From an uncultured Lachnospiraceae bacterium (GTDB lineage Bacteria; Bacillota; Clostridia; Lachnospirales; Lachnospiraceae), in assembly GCA_934293575.1 (NCBI GenBank), contig CAKQYU010000005.1, positions 112,839 to 176,838 of the forward strand: a DNA stretch of 64,000 nt, given 5' to 3'. The stretch's first letter is position 1. Every line of letters starts with the position of its first letter. A model generated the notes under the pieces. The model had not been told where the DNA came from and did no database searches. It saw nothing but the letters and a program-made list of their open reading frames with translations. Position numbers and translations under genes: made by a program. This document shows, one piece after another, positions 51,946 through 61,600 of the stretch.

Positions 51946-53077
51946 GAAAACAGCGGATGTAATTATTATAGGTGGCGGTGTAAATGGTTGTGCAACTGCA
52001 TATTACTTAGCAAAAAAGGGAGTAACCGATGTGATTGTTTTAGAGGCAGATAAAAGTATCGGACATGGCGGTTCTTCCAGAAACGGCGGAGGTGTCAGAC
52101 AGTCCGGACGAGATATGCGGGAACTGCCGTATGCCATGTATGCGGTGAATAATATGTGGCCGACCCTTTCTGAGGAATTAGGAGTGGATGTGGAGTATTA
52201 CCAAAGAGGTAATCTTCGTATGGGTAAGACGGAGGCACATTTGAAGAAGTTGGAGGATCTGGCTTCCAAATCCAGAAATCTTGGTCTGGATATGAATGTG
52301 GTGGATGCAAAAACCGTTAAGGAAATATGCCCTTATCTTTCCGATGAAGTAATCGGTGCCAGCTGGTGTCCGACAGACGGACATGCCAATCCAATGCTTA
52401 CAACGTTAGCTTATTATAAGCGGGCGGTAGAAATGGGTGTCCGATTCTTTACGGATGCAAAGGTAGAGCGTTTGGAAAAGTACAAAGGAAAAATCCGAAG
52501 GGTAATTTTGCAGACCGGAGAAATTTTTGAGGCGGAACAAGTTATTGTGGCAGCCGGTTATGAAAGCAGATATATAGCAAGAACCGTCGGTATTGATGTA
52601 CCGTTGTGGAAATATTTTGAAGAGGCATTGGTTACGGAAATGGAACCGAAAATGTTTGATATTATGCTTGGTTGTGCAGACGGTGATTTCTATGGACATC
52701 AGTCACAGCATGGTTCCTTTGTGTTTGGCTCTGACAGTGGTTTAGAGGATGGAATTGATATGTCAATGGATGATTTAAGAACATCGTCTTTAACCGTATC
52801 TGCCGGATGTCGTGCCATCATGGGTTATATCCCGTTGTTAGCGGATGCAAAGATTGTAAGAACCTGGGGCGGCTGGATTGATATGTGTCATGACGGTGTT
52901 CCGGTAATCAGTAAGGTTTCCGAGGTTCCGGGTTTGATATTGGCGTGCGGCTTTACCGGTCATGGATTTGGTACGGCTCCCGCAGTTGGTCTGATGCTGG
53001 CACAGATGGTGTTAGGTGAAAAAACAGTGGTTGATATATCTGCATTAAGTTATGACAGATTTAAAACGGTTCGATAG
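51938..53077 (+). CDS. FAD-dependent amino acid/amine oxidoreductase (DAO family, sarcosine oxidase beta-like)
   Basis: A 379-residue DAO-family flavoprotein: GGGVNGCATAYYLAKKG (FAD Rossmann motif), the SIGHGGSSRNGGGVRQ motif that in sarcosine/glycine oxidases lines the FAD site, and the C-terminal LILACGFTGHGFGTAPAVG motif. It would be the subunit that oxidises the amine or imino acid C-N bond and passes electrons through the iron-sulfur subunits. Start is ATG 51938 with GGAGGTGAG upstream, overlapping the [2Fe-2S] gene. Confidence 0.9.
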   Translation: MSKKTADVIIIGGGVNGCATAYYLAKKGVTDVIVLEADKSIGHGGSSRNGGGVRQSGRDMRELPYAMYAVNNMWPTLSEELGVDVEYYQRGNLRMGKTEAHLKKLEDLASKSRNLGLDMNVVDAKTVKEICPYLSDEVIGASWCPTDGHANPMLTTLAYYKRAVEMGVRFFTDAKVERLEKYKGKIRRVILQTGEIFEAEQVIVAAGYESRYIARTVGIDVPLWKYFEEALVTEMEPKMFDIMLGCADGDFYGHQSQHGSFVFGSDSGLEDGIDMSMDDLRTSSLTVSAGCRAIMGYIPLLADAKIVRTWGGWIDMCHDGVPVISKVSEVPGLILACGFTGHGFGTAPAVGLMLAQMVLGEKTVVDISALSYDRFKTVR

Positions 53078-53092
53078 AAAGGAGTCTTTGCT

Positions 53093-54238
53093 ATGAATAC
53101 AAAAGTAGAATTTTTATTTTTAAATGAAGAGGATATGTTAAAAGCCGGTGTTCTTGATGCCGGTCATTGTGTAGAGACAGTAGGAGAGGTTATGAGCCTG
53201 TTAAGTGCCGGAGACTATCTGATGGGCGGCAGGGCACATAATGATCATGGAATTCAGCTGATATTTCCAAAGAAATCCGATATTGTCGGATTTCCGAAAG
53301 AGGATTCCAGAGACCGTAGATTTATGGCAATGCCGGCGTATCTTGGCGGACGATTCCATATGGCTGGAGAGAAATGGTATGGCTCTAACGGACGAAATAG
53401 TGAAAAAGGTCTTCCCCGTTCTATCTTGATGGTAACCTTAAATGATATTGAAACCGGTCAGCCGTTAGCGTATATGTCAGCCAACCTGTTAAGTGCCATG
53501 CGGACAGGGGCAATGCCCGGTCTTGCCGCAAAATATCTGGCAAAGAAGGATGCAAAGGTATTGAGCCTGTTAGGGGCAGGTGTCGTCAATAAAACTTCAT
53601 TAATGGCAATTATGTCAAAGATTCCAACCATAGAAGTACTGAAAATCAAGGGAAGTTCTCCGACGTCAAAAACAGCGGCAGAACTTGCAAAATATGCAGA
53701 GGAAAATTATCCGCAGTTAAAAGAGATTACAATTTGTAAGGAATTGTCTGAAGCCGTTATTGATGTGGATATTGTGTGTGAAGGTGTATCCGTGGAACCG
53801 AGAAAGTGGCCGATTATTGATTCGGCATGGATAAAAAAGGGAAGCCTGATTATTTCATCCGGTTCAATCGGATTGGATTATGATTATACAAGAGATCATA
53901 TTACGAAGGTAGTGGATAACCTCGGAATGTATGAAGAGTATATTAATGTATATCAGGAATATGATGAGGATGGAAATAAACTGCCAACCGGAGTGCCGGG
54001 TATGGAATATGCCAATATGATTATTGCAGGTGAAATTGACCGGACAGATGTCCAACATCTTGGAGCAATTGTCAGAGGTATTGAACCGGGCAGAACTTCA
54101 GAGGATGAGGTGATTATGATTAGTTTAGGCGGTATGCCAATCCTGGATGTCGGTTGGGGATATGAATGTTATATGAAAGCATTGAAAGAAGGAATAGGAA
54201 CAAAGTTAAAGTTATGGGATAAACCATTTATGGCATAA
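53093..54238 (+). CDS. Ornithine cyclodeaminase/mu-crystallin family protein 1
   Basis: A 381-residue NAD(P)-binding protein of the OCD/mu-crystallin family. The Rossmann motif is KVLSLLGAGVVNKTSLMAI; the substrate-binding loop region before it (GEKWYGSNGRNSEKGLPRSILMVTLNDIETGQPLAYMSANLLSAMRTGAMPGLAAKYLA) is well conserved. Members deaminate ornithine, reduce cyclic imines or make opine-like products. Next to an amine oxidase, reduction or hydrolysis of the imine product is a reasonable role. It is a close paralogue of the gene at 55578. Confidence 0.88.
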   Translation: MNTKVEFLFLNEEDMLKAGVLDAGHCVETVGEVMSLLSAGDYLMGGRAHNDHGIQLIFPKKSDIVGFPKEDSRDRRFMAMPAYLGGRFHMAGEKWYGSNGRNSEKGLPRSILMVTLNDIETGQPLAYMSANLLSAMRTGAMPGLAAKYLAKKDAKVLSLLGAGVVNKTSLMAIMSKIPTIEVLKIKGSSPTSKTAAELAKYAEENYPQLKEITICKELSEAVIDVDIVCEGVSVEPRKWPIIDSAWIKKGSLIISSGSIGLDYDYTRDHITKVVDNLGMYEEYINVYQEYDEDGNKLPTGVPGMEYANMIIAGEIDRTDVQHLGAIVRGIEPGRTSEDEVIMISLGGMPILDVGWGYECYMKALKEGIGTKLKLWDKPFMA

Positions 54239-54251
54239 AGGGCGGATGCTT

Positions 54252-55466
54252 ATGAATTTCAATACAAAAATACTGAATCTTCGGTATTTTTTCCTTCAGA
54301 TATTATTCTGGGGTGCTGCGGTAATACATTATGCATATATGACACAAATTCTGGAATTTAAGGGATTCAGTGAGCTTGAAATCGGGATTTTAAGCGGGAG
54401 CCGTTTACTGACCGGACTGATATTCCAGATATGGATCGGTGCATTTGCTGACCGGTATGTATATCGGTTTCCGTTAAAAAATATAATTGCCGTTTTATCA
54501 ATCGGTGCAGGCATTTTTTCCTTTTTGTTATGGAGAGTGGGACATCATTTTGTATGGATGTTAATCATCTGCATGGGTTTAGGTGTTACATTTACGACGG
54601 TGTCACCATTGATTGATTCCTTATCTATGCTGTATGTCAATCACGGTAAAGATGTTAATTTTGCAAAGGGACGCGCAGGAGGGTCTATATCCTGGGCGTT
54701 TCTTTGTATATTGGCAGGAATTTATTGCGATAAAATGGGACTTGATAATTTTCCGTTGTTTGCAATCGGCATGTGCTTTTTAATGGGTGTTGTTGCATTT
54801 TCCATGCCGTGGCAGCCAATAAATAGTAAAAACCGAATAAATGGGAAAAGGGAATCCGCAAACGAAGATTCGGTTTGGTCAATTTTAAGAAATTATAAGG
54901 TCTATACTGTTTTTCTGATAGGCTCTGCCTTGATGTTTATGGGTTATAACCTGGGCAGTGTGTTTTTGATTGACATATTTAAAGGCCTTGGCGGGAATAA
55001 CACACACTATGGAATCGGTGAATTCGTGCTGGCAATATCCGAGGTTCCTTCGGCATTTTTAATTCTGAAATTCCGCAAAAAGATTCCGATGAAGTGGTTT
55101 ATGCTTTGTTGTGCTTTTTTTATGACCTTAAAAAATCTGATACCGACAATTTCGCATCATATCGGAATAGTGATTCTGGCACAGGCGTGTGAAATGTTGG
55201 GATTTGGTCTTTACTATGCCGGTGGAATGTATCTGGTTGCGGATATGTTACCCAAAAAGGATCTGGTAAAAGCAACGACATTAATCAGTGTGGCAACCGT
55301 TGGAATGGGAGAGGGACTTGCATCTTTAGTCTGTGGCATGATTCATCAGAAGTTTGGACTTTACGGCTTGATGAAAGCTGGTACGCTGGTTAATGCATTG
55401 GCAGTGTTTGTAATGTTTTTCATGTGTATGATGAAGGAGGAACGTCTTGAAAAGAATACCGAATAA
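54252..55466 (+). CDS. MFS transporter, nucleoside/oligosaccharide symporter-like
   Basis: A 404-residue protein with about twelve membrane helices and short loops. The conserved MFS loop is RGLTGLIFQIWIGAFADRYVYR-like near residue 60, with GFGLYYAGGMYLVADMLP in the second half. It may bring in a second form of the substrate or export a product. I use ATG 54252 because AAGGGCGG is 6 bases upstream; ATG 54246 touches the site. It follows OCD 1 closely. Confidence 0.87.
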   Translation: MNFNTKILNLRYFFLQILFWGAAVIHYAYMTQILEFKGFSELEIGILSGSRLLTGLIFQIWIGAFADRYVYRFPLKNIIAVLSIGAGIFSFLLWRVGHHFVWMLIICMGLGVTFTTVSPLIDSLSMLYVNHGKDVNFAKGRAGGSISWAFLCILAGIYCDKMGLDNFPLFAIGMCFLMGVVAFSMPWQPINSKNRINGKRESANEDSVWSILRNYKVYTVFLIGSALMFMGYNLGSVFLIDIFKGLGGNNTHYGIGEFVLAISEVPSAFLILKFRKKIPMKWFMLCCAFFMTLKNLIPTISHHIGIVILAQACEMLGFGLYYAGGMYLVADMLPKKDLVKATTLISVATVGMGEGLASLVCGMIHQKFGLYGLMKAGTLVNALAVFVMFFMCMMKEERLEKNTE

Positions 55467-55472
55467 AATCCA

Positions 55473-55503
55473 TTGACTCTGGTATGGTTCTATGGTATAT
55501 AAT
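55473..55503 (+). promoter_or_regulatory. MerR-type promoter/operator, site 3
   Basis: TTGACT (55473-55478), weaker dyad CTGGTATGGTTCTAT (55479-55493), 19-base spacer and perfect TATAAT (55498-55503). A 19-base spacer with perfect boxes is inactive without a MerR-type activator that twists the DNA, which is the reason for the assignment. Confidence 0.75.
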
Positions 55504-55521
55504 ACAATATAAATAATTAAT

Positions 55522-55558
55522 AAAGGCAAGGGTGCCGGATTGGTACCTTTGCCTTTTT
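55522..55558 (+). terminator. Terminator between site 3 promoter and OCD 2
   Basis: AAAGGCAAGGGTGCC (55522-55536) with GGTACCTTTGCCTTT (55542-55556), two G-U pairs, T-tail. As at site 1, a MerR-type promoter is followed within about 20 bases by a terminator that precedes the gene. Confidence 0.85.
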
Positions 55559-55577
55559 TATTTTGGGAGATGATAGT

Positions 55578-56783
55578 ATGACGGAAGAAAGAGATGTAAC
55601 ATTTGAACCTGTTGACAGAAAAAGTAATGTTGAAACGGAAAACGCAGAGGTCAGTTTCCTCTATTTAAGTGAAGAAGATATGGTGGATGCGGGCGTGTTA
55701 AATGCAGCCAGATGTGTTGATGTCATGGAGGAAACCATTGGTCTGTTGGAGGATGGAGATTTCATTATGGGAGGTCCATACAATGATGCCCATGGCCTGA
55801 TGCTGTACTTTCCTAAAAAATCTCCAATCGAAAACTTCCCAATCAATAATGCAAGGGATCGCCGGTTTATAGCAATGCCTGCATACCTTGGTGGACGATT
55901 TCATGTTGCGGGAGAAAAATGGTATGGTTCAAACGGAAATAACCGGCAAAAGGGTTTACCAAGATCCATATTAATGGTTATGTTAAATGATGTGGAAACC
56001 GGAAAACCTCTGGCTTATATGTCGGGTAATTTGTTAAGTTCCATGCGTACGGGAGCCATGCCGGGTGTTGCGGCAAAACTGTTAGCCATAAAAAATCCAA
56101 AGGTATTAACGCTGCTTGGATGCGGGGTTGTAAATAAAGCCTGTCTGATGTCGATTATGACGGTAAGACCGAATATCGAGATTGTGAAATTAAAGGGAAG
56201 TTCTGTGACATCAAAAACGGCATTGGCAATGAGGGATTACATATTGGAAAAATATCCGAATGTCAAAGAGGTGATTTTATGTGAGACAGTGGAAGAAGCG
56301 GTACGGGATGCGGATATTGTAAGTGAAGCGGTATCGTGTATGGCAGGTCAGTGGCCAGAGGTAAAGCGGGAGTGGATGAAACCGGGACTTTTGTATATTT
56401 CATCAAGCACTTTTAATATGGATTATAAGAGTATTACCGATTTAAAGAAAGTCATTGATAATTATGGAATGTATGAAAATTATGCGGAAGAAGATAAACT
56501 TGGATATGATGAAAACGGAGTAAGAAAACACACCGGCTGTATGGGTGAAGACTTTGTCTATATGGTCGAGGATGGTTTGATTACAAGAGATTCCCTCACA
56601 CATATCGGTGAAATTGTCCGTGGTAAAAAACCGGGAAGAGAATCGGAGGATGAAATTATTCTGGTATCCATGGAAGGAATGCCGATAGAGGACGTTGCAT
56701 GGGCGTATGAATGTTATACTTATGCATTGATTCATGGAATCGGAACCAGATTAAAGGTGTGGGATGAACCGAGAGCATTTTAA
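55578..56783 (+). CDS. Ornithine cyclodeaminase/mu-crystallin family protein 2
   Basis: A 401-residue paralogue of the 53093 protein; the conserved central segments are nearly the same (GEKWYGSNGNNRQKGLPRSILMVMLND and MRTGAMPGVAAKLLAIKNPKVLTLLGCGVVNK). It has an N-terminal extension of about 20 residues. Start at ATG 55578, with GGGAGATG upstream. It opens an operon with the two serine dehydratase genes, which suggests that its product feeds serine metabolism. Confidence 0.87.
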   Translation: MTEERDVTFEPVDRKSNVETENAEVSFLYLSEEDMVDAGVLNAARCVDVMEETIGLLEDGDFIMGGPYNDAHGLMLYFPKKSPIENFPINNARDRRFIAMPAYLGGRFHVAGEKWYGSNGNNRQKGLPRSILMVMLNDVETGKPLAYMSGNLLSSMRTGAMPGVAAKLLAIKNPKVLTLLGCGVVNKACLMSIMTVRPNIEIVKLKGSSVTSKTALAMRDYILEKYPNVKEVILCETVEEAVRDADIVSEAVSCMAGQWPEVKREWMKPGLLYISSSTFNMDYKSITDLKKVIDNYGMYENYAEEDKLGYDENGVRKHTGCMGEDFVYMVEDGLITRDSLTHIGEIVRGKKPGRESEDEIILVSMEGMPIEDVAWAYECYTYALIHGIGTRLKVWDEPRAF

Positions 56784-56794
56784 GGGGCGATGGT

Positions 56795-57469
56795 ATGAAT
56801 TTATTTGATATTATGGGACCGGTAATGGTTGGTCCTTCCAGCTCCCATACTGCCGGAGCGGTGAAGATTGGCAGGGTGGCAAGAAAGCTGATGGCACAAC
56901 CGATTCTGCATGCGGATATTTTGTTATATGGTTCTTTTCTGGCTACCGGAAAGGGACATGGAACACCTTATGCGATTGTTGCAGGCTTATTGGGAATGAT
57001 GCCGGATGATGAACGGATTCCGCAAAGCTTTGAAATTGCAAAGGAAAAGGGTATGTCATTTGCCTTTGGAAAGGCGGATTTAAAGGATGCACATCCAAAT
57101 TCCGTTGTACTTCGTTTGCAGGGAGTGGATGGTAAAAAATTAGAAATTGAAGGACAGTCAATCGGTGGTTCTATGATAAATATTGCAAAAATAGACGGAC
57201 TGGCTGCTAATTTTTCAGGTGATAATCCAACTTTAATCGTACATAATTTAGACCAGCCCGGACATGTCGCGGAAGTTACAAGTATGTTATCCCATAAATC
57301 CGTCAATATTGCATCCATGCAGTTATATCGTGCAGGCAGAGGCGGACATGCGGTTATGATTATTGAATGTGACCAGGAAATTCCACTGGATGCGGTAAAA
57401 TGGTTAGAACATTTAGAAGGGGTTGAAAAGGTAACATATTACAGTCTGTCAGAAGACGAAGGAGAGTAA
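56795..57469 (+). CDS. sdaAB: L-serine dehydratase, iron-sulfur-dependent, beta subunit
   Basis: A 224-residue beta chain. The N-terminal domain has the MGPVMVGPSSSHTAGAVKIGR start typical of SdaB/SdaAB and the C-terminal ACT-type domain (about 150-220, PGHVAEVTSMLSHKSVNIASMQLYRA). Together with the alpha chain it converts L-serine to pyruvate and ammonia, using a [4Fe-4S] cluster. It starts 11 bases after OCD 2. Confidence 0.92.
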   Translation: MNLFDIMGPVMVGPSSSHTAGAVKIGRVARKLMAQPILHADILLYGSFLATGKGHGTPYAIVAGLLGMMPDDERIPQSFEIAKEKGMSFAFGKADLKDAHPNSVVLRLQGVDGKKLEIEGQSIGGSMINIAKIDGLAANFSGDNPTLIVHNLDQPGHVAEVTSMLSHKSVNIASMQLYRAGRGGHAVMIIECDQEIPLDAVKWLEHLEGVEKVTYYSLSEDEGE

Positions 57470-57470
57470 A

Positions 57471-58340
57471 ATGGGATTTTCGAAGCTAAGTGAGATTATA
57501 GAAGAATCGGAAAATACGAAAAAGCCTTTCTGGGAAGTCGTTTTGGAAAATGACTGTAGGGAAAGAAATATTGCAGAAGCTGAGTCCGTAAAACAGATGC
57601 AGGGATTGCTTGATGTCATGAAGAATGCGGATAAAAATTACGATCCCAAATTACGGTCACCCAGCCGTATGGCGGGCGGAGATGGTGCAAAGCTTGAAGA
57701 ATTCCGAAAAAAAGAGAATCGTCTGATCGGAGATTTTCTTACTATGGTTATGGAAAAGGCTGTGAAAATGGGAGAGTCCAATGCCTGTATGAAGCGGATT
57801 GTTGCCATGCCGACAGCCGGTTCCTGTGGGGTGATTCCTGCGGTGTTATTATCTTATGCGGAGTATAAACAGGTGCCGGATGAAACAATTGTGCAGGCTT
57901 TGTATGTAGCAGGCGGGATTGGAGAAGTAATTGCAACGAGTGCCAGTATTTCCGGTGCGGAAGGCGGATGTCAGGCAGAAATCGGATCGGCAAGTGCGAT
58001 GGCAGCGGGAGCGTTAACCTATTTAGAGGGCGGAGACAATACAAAGATTATTCATGCTGTGGCGCTGGCATTAAAGAATATGTTGGGATTAACCTGTGAT
58101 CCGGTTGCGGGGCTGGTGGAAGTACCCTGTATTAAACGGAATGTCAGTGGAGCGGTCAATGCGGTCATTACCTCTCAGATGGTAATGGCGGGAATTCAAA
58201 GTGCGATTGATCCGGATGAAACAATTGATGCGATGCGGCGGATTGGCAGACAAATACCGGTTTGTTTAAAGGAGACCGGATTAGAGGGTCTGGCAACGAC
58301 GGCTACAGCACGGAAACTGAATAAAAGATTGACAAAATAG
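57471..58340 (+). CDS. sdaAA: L-serine dehydratase, iron-sulfur-dependent, alpha subunit
   Basis: A 289-residue alpha chain, separated by a single base from the beta gene. It carries the cluster-binding and catalytic segments: MPTAGSCGVIPAVLLSY, SGAEGGCQAEIGSASAMAAGAL and CDPVAGLVEVPCIKRN. Such enzymes are oxygen-sensitive and common in amino acid fermenting Clostridia. The promoter of the following ileS leader overlaps the stop codon of this gene. Confidence 0.93.
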   Translation: MGFSKLSEIIEESENTKKPFWEVVLENDCRERNIAEAESVKQMQGLLDVMKNADKNYDPKLRSPSRMAGGDGAKLEEFRKKENRLIGDFLTMVMEKAVKMGESNACMKRIVAMPTAGSCGVIPAVLLSYAEYKQVPDETIVQALYVAGGIGEVIATSASISGAEGGCQAEIGSASAMAAGALTYLEGGDNTKIIHAVALALKNMLGLTCDPVAGLVEVPCIKRNVSGAVNAVITSQMVMAGIQSAIDPDETIDAMRRIGRQIPVCLKETGLEGLATTATARKLNKRLTK

Positions 58341-58357
58341 CGGGAAAATGCTATATT
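58329..58357 (+). promoter_or_regulatory. Predicted promoter for the ileS leader
   Basis: Perfect TTGACA (58329-58334), 17-base spacer, TATATT (58352-58357). The -35 box is inside the last codons of sdaAA. Confidence 0.75.
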
Positions 58358-58363
58358 TTATGC

Positions 58364-58665
58364 GATTGTAATAGACGTTGATGGAGACAGTAATTTTCTC
58401 ATTGAACCCGATGATAGCATTTTATCAGATAGCGAGTCTGTGATGGTGGAAGACAGATGGAAGTAAAGAGAATATGAAAATCACTCCTGAGTTTTGAACT
58501 GAAAGATTCGTAACGAATGTAAGTAGGCTTCAACGGTTGTTTCCCGTTACAGAAACCATGTATAAAGACAATTTTAACTACAGTTAAAAATCGGAGTACA
58601 GTGTATTAGGTGGTATAACGAATCCTAGCCCTTTTCGTCCTGATACAGGATGAAAGGGGCTTTTT
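58364..58665 (+). promoter_or_regulatory. T-box riboswitch, isoleucine type
   Basis: The T-box sequence AGGTGGTATAACG is at 58608-58620; it is slightly different from the usual AGGGTGGTACCGCG but keeps the UGGU that pairs with the tRNA end. In stem I, GAAA-ATC gives isoleucine codon ATC at 58480-58482, and AGTA about 90 bases before it completes the specifier loop. The terminator is AGCCCTTTTCGTCCTG (58627-58642) with CAGGATGAAAGGGGCT (58646-58661). Uncharged tRNA-Ile would allow read-through into ileS. Confidence 0.92.
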
Positions 58666-58698
58666 ATTTTCAGTAATAAGATTGAAAGGAAGAAGAAG

Positions 58699-61600
58699 AT
58701 GTACGAAAAAGTTTCAGCAAATTTGAATTTCGTAGAACGAGAGCAAAAGACGTTAGACTTTTGGAAAGAGAACAAGATTTTCGAACAGTCAATTGAAGAA
58801 AAAGAAGGATGTCCGGTCTATACCTTTTATGACGGACCTCCAACAGCAAACGGTAAGCCACATATCGGACATGTACTTACCCGTGTTATTAAGGATATGA
58901 TTCCAAGATACCAGACAATGAAGGGTCATAAAATCATCCGTAAAGCGGGATGGGATACACATGGTCTTCCGGTTGAGCTTGAAATCGAGAAGGAATTGGG
59001 AATTGACGGTAAGGAACAGATTGAGGCTTACGGGTTAGATCCATTTATCCGCAAATGTAAGGAATCTGTATGGAAATATAAAGGTATGTGGGAAGAGTTT
59101 TCCGGAAAAGTCGGATTCTGGGCAGATATGGACAATCCATATGTAACATACCATGATAATTTTATTGAATCCGAATGGTGGGCATTAAAAAAGATTTGGG
59201 ATGACGGTCTTTTATACAAAGGATTTAAGATTGTTCCGTATTGTCCACGTTGTGGTACGCCTCTTTCTTCTCATGAGGTGGCACAGGGATACAAGTCTGT
59301 AAAGGAACGTTCCGCAGTTGTTCGTTTTAAGGTAATCGGAGAGGATGCATATTTCCTTGCATGGACAACAACACCTTGGACACTGCCAAGTAACGTTGCC
59401 CTTTGTGTCAATCCGGATGAAACTTACTGTAAAGTAAAAGCAGCTGATGGTTATACCTATTACATGGCAGAAGCATTGCTTGATACTGTATTAGGCAAGC
59501 TTGGAAATGCTGAAGAAGGTGTGGCAGCTTATGAAGTATTAGAGACTTATGTTGGTAAGGATTTAGAGAATAAAGAGTACGAACCTTTGTTTAAATGTAC
59601 CGGTGATTATGTTGCAAAACTTCCGGAAAAAGGACATTACATTACATGTGACAGTTATGTAACCATGTCAGACGGTACCGGTATTGTTCATATTGCTCCT
59701 GCATTTGGTGAGGATGATGCAAATGTTGGACGTAATTATAACCTTCCGTTTGTTCAGTTTGTTAACGGTAAGGGTGAAATGACAGAGGAAACTCCTTATG
59801 CGGGAATGTTTGTAAAGGATGCAGATAAGCCGATTTTGATGGATTTGGAAAAGGAAGGTCTGTTATTTGATGCTCCGAAATTTGAGCATGATTATCCATT
59901 CTGTTGGAGATGTGATACACCGCTTATTTACTATGCACGCGATACATGGTTTATTAAGATGTCTGCGGTAAAGGATAGATTGGTTGCAAATAATAATACC
60001 GTTAACTGGATTCCGGAAGGTATCGGTAAGGGCCGTTTTGGTGCATGGCTTGAAAATGTACAGGATTGGGGTCTTTCACGTAACCGTTACTGGGGTACTC
60101 CGCTTAATATCTGGGAATGTTCTTGTGGAAAACGTCATGCCATTGGTTCAAAGGAAGAATTGAAGGCAATGAGTAAGAACTGTCCGGATGATATCGAGCT
60201 TCACCGTCCGTATATTGATGAAGTTACATTGGTTTGTCCGGATTGTGGCGGCGAAATGAAACGTGTACCGGAAGTAATTGACTGTTGGTTCGATTCAGGT
60301 GCAATGCCATTTGCACAGTGGCATTATCCGTTTGAAAATCAGGATATTTTTGAGGAGAATTTCCCTGCTGACTTTATTTCAGAGGCAGTGGATCAGACTC
60401 GTGGATGGTTCTATTCGTTAATGGCAATTTCAACCCTTATTTTTGATAAGGCACCATATAAGAATGTTATCGTATTAGGTCATGTTTTGGATAAAGACGG
60501 TAATAAGATGAGTAAGTCTAAGGGTAATGCCGTTGATCCGATGGAGGCATTGAATTCATACGGAGCAGATGCAATCCGCTGGTATTTCTACAGTAACTCT
60601 GCACCATGGTTGCCAAATCGTTTCCATGAGGATGCTGTTGTGGAAGGTCAGAGAAAATTCATGGGTACATTGTGGAATACTTATGCATTCTATGTATTGT
60701 ACGCAGAGATCGATCAGTTTGATCCGACAAAATACAGCTTAGAGTATGATAAGTTATCTGTTATGGATAAATGGTTGTTATCGAAGATGAACACCATGGT
60801 AAAGACGGTTGATGAGTCACTCGGAAGTTATAAGATTCCGGAAGCCACCCGTGCATTATCTGAGTTTGTGGATGATATGAGTAACTGGTATGTAAGACGT
60901 TCCCGTGATCGTTTCTGGGCAAAGGGAATGGAACAGGATAAGATTAATGCGTATATGACACTTTATACTGCATTGGTAACACTTTGTAAGGCTGCCGCTC
61001 CTATGATTCCGTTTATGACAGAGGATATTTATCAGAATCTGGTAACAAATCTTGATTCAAACGCACCGAAGTCAATTCATCTTTGTGACTTCCCGGTTGC
61101 AGATGAAAGCGTAATCGATACGGAATTAGAAGCAGATATGGATGAAGTGCTTAAGATTGTTGTTTTGGGACGTGCTGCCAGAAATGCTGCCAATATTAAG
61201 AATCGTCAGCCAATTGGAAATATGTACGTGAAGGCTGCAAAGGCACTTTCAGAGTATTTTGTTGAGATTATTGAGGACGAGTTAAATGTAAAGGCAGTTA
61301 CATTTAAGGATGACGTATCGGAGTTTGCTTCTTACAGTTTTAAACCGCAGTTAAAAACAGTTGGTCCAAAGTATGGTAAGCAGCTGGGTGGAATTAAGCA
61401 GTATCTTGCAAATGTTGACGGAAAAGATGCTATGGAAACACTTAAGAGTGAAGGCGCTTTGAAGTTTAATGTAGGTGATGTTGAAGTTTCGCTCGCAGAG
61501 GAAGATTTATTAATTGACTTAGCGGAAAATCCGAACTATGAAACAGCAGCAGATGCAGTGGTTACGGTTGTTCTTGATAAGCAGCTGACACCGGAGTTAA

